DNA from: Nitrospirota bacterium
GTDB lineage: Bacteria; Nitrospirota; Nitrospiria; Nitrospirales; Nitrospiraceae
DNA length: 64,000 nt
Assembly (NCBI GenBank): GCA_040755395.1
Contig: JBFMAX010000001.1
Location: 248,001 to 312,000, forward strand
Direction: 5' to 3'
The notes beneath the pieces were generated by a model. The model saw only the letters and a program-made list of their open reading frames with translations. It searched no databases and was not told where the DNA came from. A program made the position numbers and the translations under genes. Of the stretch, positions 1 to 7,964 are shown one piece after another (within the stretch, counting starts at the first letter, position 1; each line of letters opens with the position of its first letter).

Positions 1-589
1 GCCCGCGTTTCTTTCCGCCCTCCCCGCGCAATTTGTGGCAGTTGTAACATTCCTGAAGCTGCCACTGTTCGAAGCCGAGCTGTTCAAGCGCTTTGGCGTC
101 CATGGCGCCTCCGATCGACGCAGGAGTCGGCTTGACGGAATCAGGACCGACTCCCACCGCGACCTCCGGCACATCCTTGCTCAAGCTCTTCAGCCGCTCG
201 CTGATCGCCTTCGCCTGTTCCTCCAATACCTTGGCCCGTGCGATTAATTCTTCGGCTTTCCCTTGCTCGGTCTGTCTTCGCTTGGACTCGAGAATCTTGG
301 CGATTTTGCCTTTCTCATCCTCCGGGTCGTACTGCGGGAGAAAGGACGCGCCAGCGATATAGACGGCGGAGATCACGATATAAAAGACGACGAGAGCGGT
401 CACCGCTTTCGTCCCGCTGATAGGTTTCAGCGAGGGCGCGTCGAGCAGGATGAAGACGGCCGCGCCGAGCATCGCATAGGCGAAAAACATGGCCTGGAAC
501 ACCGGCGGAAACTCCAACGCCCTGGTTACGCCGACGAGAACGCCGCCGACGAGAATTCCGACGATCAGCTTCTTTATCACATTGGCCAT
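1..589 (-). CDS. membrane-anchored c-type cytochrome (3' end outside window)
   Basis: Reading frame open from an ATG at 589 to the window edge, so the C-terminus is missing. An AGGAA ribosome site lies just upstream. The visible 196 residues have three hydrophobic segments (about residues 4-20, 29-46 and 53-75), then a charged, probably helical linker (about 80-140), then a haem-binding CYNCH at residues 181-185. This fits an N-terminally anchored periplasmic cytochrome c whose haem domain continues beyond the edge. It starts 42 nt after the CydA-like gene and is probably co-transcribed with it, which suggests an electron-transfer role with that oxidase-like protein. The family cannot be narrowed without the missing part. 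Confidence 0.8.
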   Translation of the reverse strand, partial: MANVIKKLIVGILVGGVLVGVTRALEFPPVFQAMFFAYAMLGAAVFILLDAPSLKPISGTKAVTALVVFYIVISAVYIAGASFLPQYDPEDEKGKIAKILESKRRQTEQGKAEELIARAKVLEEQAKAISERLKSLSKDVPEVAVGVGPDSVKPTPASIGGAMDAKALEQLGFEQWQLQECYNCHKLRGEGGKKRG

Positions 590-631
590 AGAATTCCTCG
601 GCTCATACCATCAATCCGTGCGACGGCGGCG

Positions 632-2335
632 TCATTTCGCTCCCGCAGGAACCGGACTGCCTTCGGGCGCATGACTCTTGGCTTCGGCCGCGCGAAGCGT
701 GATGAAAATCGCAAAACTGACCACGATATAAAACACCAGCGTAATCGCCGTGATCCACCAGGCCGAGTAGGACAGCGTCGGGGTAAACGACTCGGCGGTG
801 AAATCCGGCACGAGATTGTAGGTATGGAAATACTTCCTGAGCAACGACCGCACGGCGCCCATCAATCCCATCGTCCAAATGGCGCTAAACGCCAGAAAGA
901 TCAAGACGAACTGGGACGCAAAATCGATTTTTCCCCAAACGATGGTTCCCTGTCGGATCGCACGGTTATAGATGACATAGTTGACGACCGTGACGAAGAC
1001 CAGCGTAAAGGCCGCGGAATTCTTGGCCGGCATCAGCGCCAGGAAGTTCCACTCCGACGGCAGCTCCAATTCCGCCACGAGCTTGGCGCCGGTCGGCACG
1101 AACCCGTGGGGAGTCATCCAGATGGCGTTTCCCACGACCACCATCAGGAACCCGATCTTGATCACCGTTCCGGAAGAAACCGTGAGCGGCACGAATTTTC
1201 CGAGCACAACCGGGAGCAATACCAAGGGCAACAGAATAGCCAGCGACATGGGATCGGGGGCCGGAAACTGGGTCCAGGCCCAGGTCATCACGAACGGCAA
1301 CGCGATCATCGCCAGCGGCGTCAGGACGGTCATCCTGACCCGCTCCACTCCCTCGATCCGCTTCATGCTCAGCCAAATGTAGTAGTTGCTGGCCAGGAAG
1401 ATCAATCCCACCATGGCGCCCTGCATCTCGAAGAACATGGAGAGCTGATCGGCCATCATGTACGGACAAATGGAGGCGTCGTAGTCGCACAGCTCGTACG
1501 CGAGCAGATAGCCCATGAACGGCAGGAACAACAGCGCGCCGACGCCGATCAGGTTGCCGACAAATCCCATCCAGTCGTAGTACGACCGTTCTTCCTCTTT
1601 CTTGGCGCCCATATACATGTAGGCGGCGATCAACCCGGCGATGAACCCGCCGAAGGTCACATTGCCGACCAGGCGGTGGAGATTCATCGGCATCCAACTG
1701 TAGTTGTAAACCTTGTCCCATAGGGTCGCGGTTTGCAGAAACTCGGCTGGCGACACGCCTTCCGCCTTGACCGGGGTATTCATGAACGAAGTCGGACCGT
1801 CGATGACGAACAGCGTGATTGTCCCGATCACGTTCAACAGCACCCCGAGGGCAATATGGCGAGCTTTTTTGTCTCCCTTCCAGGCATCCCAGGTGTAGAA
1901 ATACATGTAGAGCACGATGGTCTCCCCGATAAACAGCAACGGGTAGATCACCGCGAAGATCATGAAGAAGTGATTGATCAGCCACGCGGTGAACTGCGGA
2001 TAGGTGGCGAGCAAGACGAAGATGAACAGGCCGCCGCTCAAGGCCGTCATACTATAGAGGATGACGGTGACTTTCGTGACCTCTTTGGCGAGCCGGTCGT
2101 ATCGAGGGTCCTGCTTTCGATATCCCAACCACTCCGAGATCACCACGAAGATCGGAGCTCCGAGAATGAATCCCGCAAAGAGGATGTGGAGTTGGGCGAC
2201 GATCCACACCGCGGTTCGATTTCCCGTGTACGGGAATTCGACGCTGGGCGCGCTCGGCACCTGGGCATAGGCCGCGGTCCCGAACAGCGCGAACAGGGCC
2301 GTTACGGCCAAGAGACTGCGCTGCCACATTGTCAT
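632..2335 (-). CDS. cytochrome bd-type oxidase subunit I-like (CydA-like) membrane protein
   Basis: A 567-residue polytopic membrane protein with an N-terminal signal-like segment (about residues 1-24). Features resembling CydA are visible: 'QLHILFAGFILG' near the N-terminus (possible haem-b His), 'FIGETIVLYMYFY' (acidic helix residue), 'NLHRLVGN' (second His) and a Met in 'FEMQGAMVGLIF'. Start chosen at 2335 because GGGGAGA precedes it; an ATG six bases further in is an alternative. No cydB gene lies beside it. Instead it sits between two c-type cytochrome genes, as known for the bd-like oxidases of Nitrospira, which have been proposed as terminal oxidase. Whether it reduces oxygen and whether it takes electrons from cytochrome c or quinol is inference. 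Confidence 0.8.
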   Translation of the reverse strand: MTMWQRSLLAVTALFALFGTAAYAQVPSAPSVEFPYTGNRTAVWIVAQLHILFAGFILGAPIFVVISEWLGYRKQDPRYDRLAKEVTKVTVILYSMTALSGGLFIFVLLATYPQFTAWLINHFFMIFAVIYPLLFIGETIVLYMYFYTWDAWKGDKKARHIALGVLLNVIGTITLFVIDGPTSFMNTPVKAEGVSPAEFLQTATLWDKVYNYSWMPMNLHRLVGNVTFGGFIAGLIAAYMYMGAKKEEERSYYDWMGFVGNLIGVGALLFLPFMGYLLAYELCDYDASICPYMMADQLSMFFEMQGAMVGLIFLASNYYIWLSMKRIEGVERVRMTVLTPLAMIALPFVMTWAWTQFPAPDPMSLAILLPLVLLPVVLGKFVPLTVSSGTVIKIGFLMVVVGNAIWMTPHGFVPTGAKLVAELELPSEWNFLALMPAKNSAAFTLVFVTVVNYVIYNRAIRQGTIVWGKIDFASQFVLIFLAFSAIWTMGLMGAVRSLLRKYFHTYNLVPDFTAESFTPTLSYSAWWITAITLVFYIVVSFAIFITLRAAEAKSHAPEGSPVPAGAK

Positions 2336-2375
2336 GATGTCTCCCCGCCCCTCCTCTGCTCGGCCTAAATCAGAA

Positions 2376-2939
2376 TTATTTCCCCGCTCCTGCGGCTGCC
2401 GGGGCCGCCCCTTCTCCGCTCGAAGCGGGAGCCGCTGCGGCGGCCGGGGCCGCACTGCCGACCGGCACCCACGCGTTCTTCACCGGATCCCATTCCTGCC
2501 CTTTCAACCCGAAGGTCCGTTCGAAGGCCAATACCTTCCACCGATCTTCTTCCGAAAGCTTGGTTTTCCACGCTTTCATCTTGGTGTTGGGAACGCCTTC
2601 GGAAATCCGCCAGAACCAGACGGAATCAGAATACAGCTTCATCCGTTCGGCATTCCGGAAGTCGCGTGCGCCCGCCTTGACCGGCTTGCCATCCTTGCCG
2701 TGACAGCTTGCGCAGTTCACGTCCGGATTTTTCTCACCGATGAAGATCTGCCGTCCCTCTTCGATGATCTTGTCGTCCGCCCACCAGCCGGCCGGCATGT
2801 GCTTGTCGGCGTATTCGGCCGGAGCCGGCGGAGGCGGGACAATCGGCCCTTCGCCCCCTTCACCACACCCGACCACGGAGACAGCCATCCCGACTATTCC
2901 GACAAAGAGCGCCACACCTGTTACATTAGTTCGTTGCAT
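2376..2939 (-). CDS. lipoprotein monohaem cytochrome c
   Basis: 187 residues. The N-terminus is a hydrophobic signal ending in a lipobox (SVVGC, Cys25), so the mature protein should be lipid-anchored in the periplasm. A Pro-rich linker follows, then one haem motif CASCH at 76-80 inside a cytochrome c fold of about 85 residues with several downstream Met residues as possible axial ligands ('PNTKMKAWKT'). The C-terminal 35 residues are a low-complexity Ala/Pro/Gly tail. It ends 40 nt before the CydA-like gene and is likely its electron donor or a fused-function partner. AAAGGAG upstream of the ATG is somewhat distant (about 13 nt), so start confidence is moderate. Confidence 0.85.
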   Translation of the reverse strand: MQRTNVTGVALFVGIVGMAVSVVGCGEGGEGPIVPPPPAPAEYADKHMPAGWWADDKIIEEGRQIFIGEKNPDVNCASCHGKDGKPVKAGARDFRNAERMKLYSDSVWFWRISEGVPNTKMKAWKTKLSEEDRWKVLAFERTFGLKGQEWDPVKNAWVPVGSAAPAAAAAPASSGEGAAPAAAGAGK

Positions 2940-3145
2940 AGAGAATCACCCGCTCCTTTCTCCGTCGTTTCACGAACCGACCCTTTCCGGATAAAGCGCA
3001 TGAAAAAAGACGCTTTTACCCAGGCTTTTCAGCCTCAAGCAAAAGCGCCATCTCCTACGAGTACGTCGAGATCACGCAAGAGCACTTTCCCTCGCCTTGC
3101 TTCCGCGTCCGATCCGGCGAGGTACGAGAGCGCCCCACGGACCGC

Positions 3146-3700
3146 CTACAGTGATGTCTTCCGCTTCCTCTGACTCTTCTTGTCCCGTCGGCCGACTTGC
3201 CTCCGCCGTTTCCGAAGCCATTTCAGTCCGGCGAAGACAACCGCCGCCGCCACTCCCATACCGGACCCGTAGTACATCCATCGTGGCGGCCCACCAATGG
3301 TCTTTTGGCATCCCGACCCGAAATTGACCTGAACCCTCCGTTCCGTCTCAAGATCCCTCGGGTCGAATTGGACCTTGATACGCTGCTCCTCGCTTCCCGC
3401 GATGACAAGGACCGGATCACCCAGGTTGTCGTTATGGAGATGAAGGATGGCCTTGTAGTAGCCATCTTCATCGGTCGACACCGTCGCCCCAATCGACACG
3501 CGTGTGTCTTTGACGACGACTTCGACATTCGGATTTGGCCGCCCGCCGCTTCCGCATACGAACCCTTCCACCGTGAATCGATGGTCGGCCTCATGTGTCG
3601 CCCATGCGGCGACCGGGAACAGCGCCAGCCAGGCGACTGCGATAGCACCAACCGCTCGTCGACCACTGATCCGCGCCGGCTGGCTGTTCTTCTGCCTCAT
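3146..3700 (-). CDS. exported protein with carboxypeptidase-regulatory/Ig-like domain and C-terminal anchor
   Basis: 184 residues. A signal peptide (hydrophobic about 18-33, cleavage near 'AWA-THEAD') is followed by a beta-rich domain (about 40-135) with the pattern of carboxypeptidase-regulatory-like folds ('EGFVCGSGGRPNPNVEVVVK', 'STDEDGYYKAILHLH'). A transmembrane helix lies at about 148-163, followed by a very basic cytoplasmic tail. Two Cys residues in the exported part could form a disulfide. It is first in the minus-strand cluster upstream of the cytochrome and oxidase-like genes, with a 205-nt gap. Function unknown; possible assembly or scaffolding role in that respiratory cluster is inference. 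Confidence 0.7.
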   Translation of the reverse strand: MRQKNSQPARISGRRAVGAIAVAWLALFPVAAWATHEADHRFTVEGFVCGSGGRPNPNVEVVVKDTRVSIGATVSTDEDGYYKAILHLHNDNLGDPVLVIAGSEEQRIKVQFDPRDLETERRVQVNFGSGCQKTIGGPPRWMYYGSGMGVAAAVVFAGLKWLRKRRRQVGRRDKKSQRKRKTSL

Positions 3701-3803
3701 ACCCCAGCGCTTACTCGGCCTTCTCGATGCCGAGCCCTTGCACCTCGCCTCAAGCAGCGAAAAGCCTCATCAACACTGGGTGTGCCCGTTTTTGAGGCCG
3801 ACC

Positions 3804-3832
3804 CTTTTAACATAGATGATTTTCTTTGTCAA
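3804..3832 (-). promoter_or_regulatory. candidate sigma-70 type promoter for the 3700 gene
   Basis: On the minus strand a perfect TTGACA (3827-3832) is followed after 17 nt by TAAAAG (3804-3809), inside the only AT-rich stretch of this gap. Transcription would start about 95 nt before the ATG at 3700. The -10 match is only moderate, so this is a prediction. Confidence 0.45.
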
Positions 3833-3961
3833 TAATTCGGACGACGTGACAAAGGAGAAAAGGAAGTGAGGATTTCAATGACTTATGTTCGAGATTGAGT
3901 GACAGAATCGGGCAACATTTTCAGGGTGACGCCGCCAGAAACAGCGGGGGAAGGCGGGAGG

Positions 3962-4351
3962 CTACAGGTGACCGCGGGCCCTCGCGGCGGCGGCTACCTG
4001 CTCCGATTCGGCGCGCCGCTGCGATTCTTTTTTGGCAACCCAGGCTTCCCAGGACTTGCCGGAGGCGGTGTCTTCGCCGGTAAATGCGATCGACACCACG
4101 TCGGCATAGGCGATCTTGCGGACGCCGGGCAGATCCTTTGGAAACAGCTCAAGGGCGGGAACGGCACCGTTCGCGTCGCGGTTGAAGACGTATCCGACGA
4201 CGGTCTCGCCGGATGTGAGTTCGAGCGCCACGTCCCCACGATAATCGAACGCCTGCTCGATGGCTTCGCGCAACTCGGTCGTGCTCGACGGGCGAAACAC
4301 CCGGCCTTGCAGCGTCTGGTCCTCCGGAGTGTGGTATTTCGCGTCGGTCAT
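3962..4351 (-). CDS. conserved-looking hypothetical protein next to hpnH
   Basis: 129 residues, soluble, with no signal or membrane segment. The middle (about residues 25-100) alternates short hydrophobic strands and turns ('GDVALELTSGETVVGYVFNR', 'RKIAYADVVSIAFTGEDTA') much like a small Sm/SH3-like beta barrel. The C-terminal 30 residues are charged and helical. No strong ribosome site precedes the ATG. It follows hpnH in the same direction with a 93-nt gap. I do not recognise the family; the barrel suggestion rests on pattern only. Confidence 0.6.
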   Translation of the reverse strand: MTDAKYHTPEDQTLQGRVFRPSSTTELREAIEQAFDYRGDVALELTSGETVVGYVFNRDANGAVPALELFPKDLPGVRKIAYADVVSIAFTGEDTASGKSWEAWVAKKESQRRAESEQVAAAARARGHL

Positions 4352-4444
4352 AAAGAAGACGCTAAGCGTGAATCGTTCTTCGTGAAACGGAAGGACCGGA
4401 AAGGCTACGCTTGCAGTTGACGTTGAACGGTTAACGACTCCCGT

Positions 4445-5461
4445 TTAACGGGCATTGGGGAGAAGCGTCGCCTTGACGGTGCGGCTGAGCCCGGACCAGG
4501 AACTGAACGTGTCTTCGACCGCGGACGCCTCATACCCGCAGTGCACCATGCAGTCGGCGCACTTTTCGTTGCGTCCGGCCCCATAGCGCTCCCAATCGGT
4601 CTCTTCCATCAACTCCCGGAACGTCCTGGCGTAACCGTCCTGCAGGAGATAGCAGGGCCGCTGCCAGCCGAAAATGTTGTAGGTCGGATTCCCCCACGGC
4701 GTGCACTGGTATTCCCGCTTCCCCATTAAAAATTCCAGGAACAACGGCGACTGATTGAATCGCCAGCCCGGCTTGCGGTTGCCGAGGATCTTGGAGAACA
4801 ATTCACGCGTCCGATGGCGCTTCAAGAAATGTTGTTGATCGGGCGCTTTCTGGTAGCTGTAGCCCGGCGAAATCATCATGCCCTCGACGCCCAGTTTCAT
4901 CATCTCGTCGAAGAAGGCGCGGACCCGTTCCGGATTCGCGTCGTCGAACAGGGTCGTGTTGGTGGTGACCCGGAACCCGCGCTTCAGCGCGGCCTTGATC
5001 GCCCTCACCGCCGTCTCATAGACGCCGTCCCGGCAGACGGCCCGATCATGTTCTTCCTTCAGGCCGTCCATATGCACGCTGAAAGTCAGATACTTAGACG
5101 GGGTATACTCGTCGAGCTTCCGTTCCAGTAGGATTGCGTTCGTGCACAGGTACACATATTTCTTCCGCGCGATCAACCCGCGGACGATCTCCGGCATTTC
5201 CGGATGGATCAGCGGTTCTCCTCCGGGAATGCTCACGATCGGCGCGCCGCATTCCTCGGCCGCCGCCCAACACTGCTCCGGCGTCAACCGCTTGTCGAGC
5301 ACGTGGTCGGGATATTGAATCTTCCCGCAGCCGGCGCAGGCCAGGTTGCAACGAAACAGCGGCTCCAGCATCAGCACCAGAGGATAGCGTTTGACCCCCT
5401 TGAGCTTTTGCGTCAGGACATACTTTGTAACCGTGAACATCTGGGAAAGCGGAACGGCCAT
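4445..5461 (-). CDS. hpnH: adenosyl-hopene transferase, radical SAM enzyme
   Basis: 338 residues. HpnH joins the 5'-deoxyadenosyl group to diploptene, giving adenosylhopane, the first step toward side-chain-extended hopanoids. The radical SAM cluster motif CxxxCxxC is seen as C38, C42 and C45 ('RCNLACAGCGK'), followed by the 'SIPGGEP' motif typical of the fold. A C-terminal Cys-rich stretch ('CADCMVHCGYEA') matches the SPASM-like tail of this family. Start at 5461 is supported by AGGAGT five bases upstream; the frame is open further upstream but lacks a ribosome site. The cyclase shc and hpnG lie 23 kb away in this window, so the pathway is split over two loci. Confidence 0.93.
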   Translation of the reverse strand: MAVPLSQMFTVTKYVLTQKLKGVKRYPLVLMLEPLFRCNLACAGCGKIQYPDHVLDKRLTPEQCWAAAEECGAPIVSIPGGEPLIHPEMPEIVRGLIARKKYVYLCTNAILLERKLDEYTPSKYLTFSVHMDGLKEEHDRAVCRDGVYETAVRAIKAALKRGFRVTTNTTLFDDANPERVRAFFDEMMKLGVEGMMISPGYSYQKAPDQQHFLKRHRTRELFSKILGNRKPGWRFNQSPLFLEFLMGKREYQCTPWGNPTYNIFGWQRPCYLLQDGYARTFRELMEETDWERYGAGRNEKCADCMVHCGYEASAVEDTFSSWSGLSRTVKATLLPNAR

Positions 5462-5649
5462 CCCGCACTCCTTCCTGTGCCGATGTTTCTGGAGAACGCT
5501 GAACCTTCGGCTGGATCCGCCGGTATGCGGCGCGGATTGTAACATCCCGTTTCCAGGTACGTCAATTTCTTGAGTTCGGTGGCCGCTGACCGCGCGCGAC
5601 GCACTTTCATATTCTCGGGAAGTTTTCGCTTTTTGTCGGTTTTTGACAT
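5413..5649 (-). CDS. possible small basic protein overlapping hpnH start
   Basis: 78 codons starting at an ATG with a strong purine-rich site (GAGGAAGAGGAT) directly upstream. The first 35 residues are rich in Lys/Arg ('MSKTDKKRKLPENMKVRRAR'). The last 16 codons overlap the beginning of hpnH in another frame. Could be a translationally coupled leader gene of hpnH or a chance frame; no family recognised. Confidence 0.3.
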   Translation of the reverse strand: MSKTDKKRKLPENMKVRRARSAATELKKLTYLETGCYNPRRIPADPAEGSAFSRNIGTGRSAGWPFRFPRCSRLQSMS

Positions 5650-5680
5650 ATCCTCTTCCTCAAGCCGAACGGAGACCGCC

Positions 5681-6385
5681 ATGCCTTCGTCCCGATCAGC
5701 GGGTTCATTCACGGCAGGATTTCTGACCGTGCTGACGCTGGGCATCGTGTGGGGGACGGTCCTGCTGGGCGTCACCGCGTCGCCACAACCGGAGACGGTT
5801 GGGGGACCGATTTTTATCACACCTTCCAATCCGTCTCCCGACACAACACTTCGGCTGCGGAACGCGCCTGCGGTCGACTCTTCCGTCCCCCCGCCTCAAG
5901 CTTCGGCCGCCCCCTCCTCTCCGAAGCCGGCCGATCCCTTGCGGAGCGTCCCGGACCAGACCGACTACGAACCCCAAGCATCTCTGCCTTCGTTTCCGCC
6001 GCCAAATCCGCCTGACGACGCTCCCCGACAAGCCGAGGAGCTTCGACTCCCGGCAAACGTCGAGATCAAATGCCAGGCGGAACTGGAACGCATCTGCCCC
6101 GCCTCCCTCAGCGGCGACGATCGCCTGCGTTGCGCGCAGCGGAGCGCGCAGAAGCTGCCGTTGCCTTGCCAGCGTACCGTTCTGGCTCGAGTGGCTCGGG
6201 CGAAAGAAGACCTGCAGCGAATTCGGTTCGCTTGCGAGGAGGATGCAAGGAGATTTTGTCGGCAGGCGGGACGGCGGGGAGGACAGATCCTGCAGTGTCT
6301 GGAAGAACACGCGCAGGAGATTTCCGACCGGTGCTTTCAAGCTCTGCCCAAACGCCCGGTCATCAATTTCGAAACAGGACGTTGA
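5681..6385 (+). CDS. exported protein with GLG1-like cysteine-rich repeats
   Basis: 234 residues. An N-terminal hydrophobic segment (about residues 13-30) acts as signal or anchor. A Pro/Ser-rich linker of about 90 residues follows. The C-terminal part (about 130-225) has regularly spaced Cys in helical context ('CQAELERICP', 'RLRCAQRSAQKLPLPC', 'RFACEEDARRFC', 'QILQCLEEHAQEISDRC'), the spacing of the cysteine-rich GLG1 repeat known from Golgi proteins and some bacterial exported proteins. Start chosen at 5681 (ACGGAGA upstream). It stands alone, divergent from hpnH and convergent with the FHA gene (10-nt gap). Function unknown; a structural periplasmic role stabilised by disulfides is inference. 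Confidence 0.7.
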   Translation: MPSSRSAGSFTAGFLTVLTLGIVWGTVLLGVTASPQPETVGGPIFITPSNPSPDTTLRLRNAPAVDSSVPPPQASAAPSSPKPADPLRSVPDQTDYEPQASLPSFPPPNPPDDAPRQAEELRLPANVEIKCQAELERICPASLSGDDRLRCAQRSAQKLPLPCQRTVLARVARAKEDLQRIRFACEEDARRFCRQAGRRGGQILQCLEEHAQEISDRCFQALPKRPVINFETGR

Positions 6386-6395
6386 CGACCGCGAG

Positions 6396-7112
6396 TCAGC
6401 GTGCGGCCGTGTCTCTCAAGTAAAAATACATCCGTGCGCCGGCCACCTCCACCAGATCGCCGTCCTTCAGATCGACCTGCCCCTTCACCGCCTGGTTGTT
6501 GACCAGCACCTTCTTCCCGTCGTCAGCCGCCGCGATGTAGTAACCCTGGCCGCGACGCCCAATCATCGCGGCCGTCTTCGGCGTGAACCACCCGGCGAGT
6601 TTGATCGTCGCGTCGGGACTCGATCCGATGATCGTCAGTTGCTTGGTGAGCTGGTACTCTTTGCGGTTGGTTCGGCCCGACACCACCTGGATCGTCCCGG
6701 TCTTCTGCGCGCTCAGGCCGCGGCTTGGCGGGGTCGAGCCGGTGATGACCATCGTCCGATCCGACGCGCTGACGGCGGAGGCACCCTCGGCCGCCGGAAC
6801 TGCGTTCTCCTCGCGGAAAATCAAGCGGTGCTTGCCGATCGCCACCACATCCGTATCTCTCAACTGCCGCCGTTCGATCTTCTGGCCGTTGACAAACGTT
6901 CCGTTTGTGCTCCCCAAGTCCTCGAGAAAATAGACAGCGTGGATCTTGACCAGTCTGGCGTGTCGTCCGGACACGGCCGGATCTTCGACGACCAGATCGT
7001 TGCCGTCCTTGCGCCCGATCGTGAACTCGGACTTGGTAATCGCGATCTCCTTGACCGCGCCGCCGTGCGGTTTGACGATGAACTTGGGGCATTTGGTCGC
7101 GACATCCTGCAT
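6396..7112 (-). CDS. protein with two FHA (phosphothreonine-binding) domains
   Basis: 238 residues, soluble. The first FHA domain spans about residues 23-95 with the core motifs 'TIGRKDGNDLVVEDPAVSGR', His near 51 and 'GSTNGTFVNG'. A second domain, more degenerate, covers about 140-230 ('LTIIGSSPDATIKLAGWF', 'GKKVLVNNQAV'). FHA domains bind phosphothreonine peptides. The gene follows the PP2C phosphatase and Ser/Thr kinase genes in the same direction (42-nt gap), so it probably reads out the kinase's phosphorylation state. No output domain is visible. Confidence 0.88.
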   Translation of the reverse strand: MQDVATKCPKFIVKPHGGAVKEIAITKSEFTIGRKDGNDLVVEDPAVSGRHARLVKIHAVYFLEDLGSTNGTFVNGQKIERRQLRDTDVVAIGKHRLIFREENAVPAAEGASAVSASDRTMVITGSTPPSRGLSAQKTGTIQVVSGRTNRKEYQLTKQLTIIGSSPDATIKLAGWFTPKTAAMIGRRGQGYYIAAADDGKKVLVNNQAVKGQVDLKDGDLVEVAGARMYFYLRDTAAR

Positions 7113-7154
7113 CGTCGTCCTCCTTGCGCCGGAACGTTCAACAGCTCGACGGTT

Positions 7155-7964
7155 TCAGTTCCACAACCTTTTCCTTATGCGCCGCCACAGACCGGGGTGC
7201 GCGCCTTCGCATAACACCACGACGACAACGGTCGTGTTATCGTTCCCGCCCGCGGCGTTCGCCAATCTGATCAGCCGCTCAGCCAATGCCTCGGGATCAT
7301 TGCCGTAGCGAACGGCCCGCAAGACCTCGTCGGAAGCCACGCCGCTCGTGAGCCCGTCCGAGCACAGCAGCACGATGTCCCCGCTCATGACCGGCACCTC
7401 GCCCAATTCAACCTCGACCGTCGATTCCACGCCGAGCGCCCGAGTCAGGACATGCTTCTGAAACGATTGCTCCGCCTCTTCTTCGGTGAGGAGACCCTGA
7501 CGCACCTGGTCGCGTACGAGCGAATGGTCGGCCGTCAGTAACTGCATCGCGTCGCCCCGGATCAGATAGGCACGGCTGTCTCCGACATGGGCCACCGAGA
7601 GGACGCGGTCGGTGAGCAAGACGGAGACCGCGGTCGTGCCCATGCCGGCGTACTCCGGGCGCCGCCACGCTTCCCGGTGAATGGTCTGATTTGCGAGCCG
7701 AACGGCGCTGGCCAGCCGGTTCGTTTGCGGCAGGAAATTCGGATCGTACTCGCCGATGAAGGGAAGCTGTCCGTTACGGGTGGCGTCGGCGAGATGTCGA
7801 TGAATCACTTCGACGGCGATTCCGCTCGCCACTTCGCCGGCGTTGCAGCCGCCCATGCCGTCGCATACCAGATAGAGGCCGAGTTCCGGATCGGCGCAGA
7901 ATCGGTCCTCGTTATGGGACCGCCTCAAGCCGACGTCCGACTTCGCCGCATAGCTGCTCATCAT
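7155..7964 (-). CDS. PP2C-type Ser/Thr protein phosphatase
   Basis: 269 residues. PP2C family motifs with metal-binding aspartates are visible: 'SDVGLRRSHNEDRF', 'LVCDGMGGCNAGEVAS', 'VAHVGDSRAYLI', 'LLCSDGLTSGV' and the C-terminal 'GGNDNTTVVVV'. It should dephosphorylate Ser/Thr residues using two metal ions, in the cytoplasm. The start ATGATG at 7964 overlaps the stop of the kinase gene (ATGA), so the two are translationally coupled. A classical kinase/phosphatase pair with the FHA protein downstream. Confidence 0.92.
   Translation of the reverse strand: MMSSYAAKSDVGLRRSHNEDRFCADPELGLYLVCDGMGGCNAGEVASGIAVEVIHRHLADATRNGQLPFIGEYDPNFLPQTNRLASAVRLANQTIHREAWRRPEYAGMGTTAVSVLLTDRVLSVAHVGDSRAYLIRGDAMQLLTADHSLVRDQVRQGLLTEEEAEQSFQKHVLTRALGVESTVEVELGEVPVMSGDIVLLCSDGLTSGVASDEVLRAVRYGNDPEALAERLIRLANAAGGNDNTTVVVVVLCEGAHPGLWRRIRKRLWN

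Noticed and set aside
263-1723. Long plus-strand open frame opposite the CydA-like gene
   Set aside because: Composition (His, Arg, Gln, Gly-rich) and position opposite two real genes show it to be a shadow of the minus-strand frames. The same applies to other long shadow frames in GC-rich genes.
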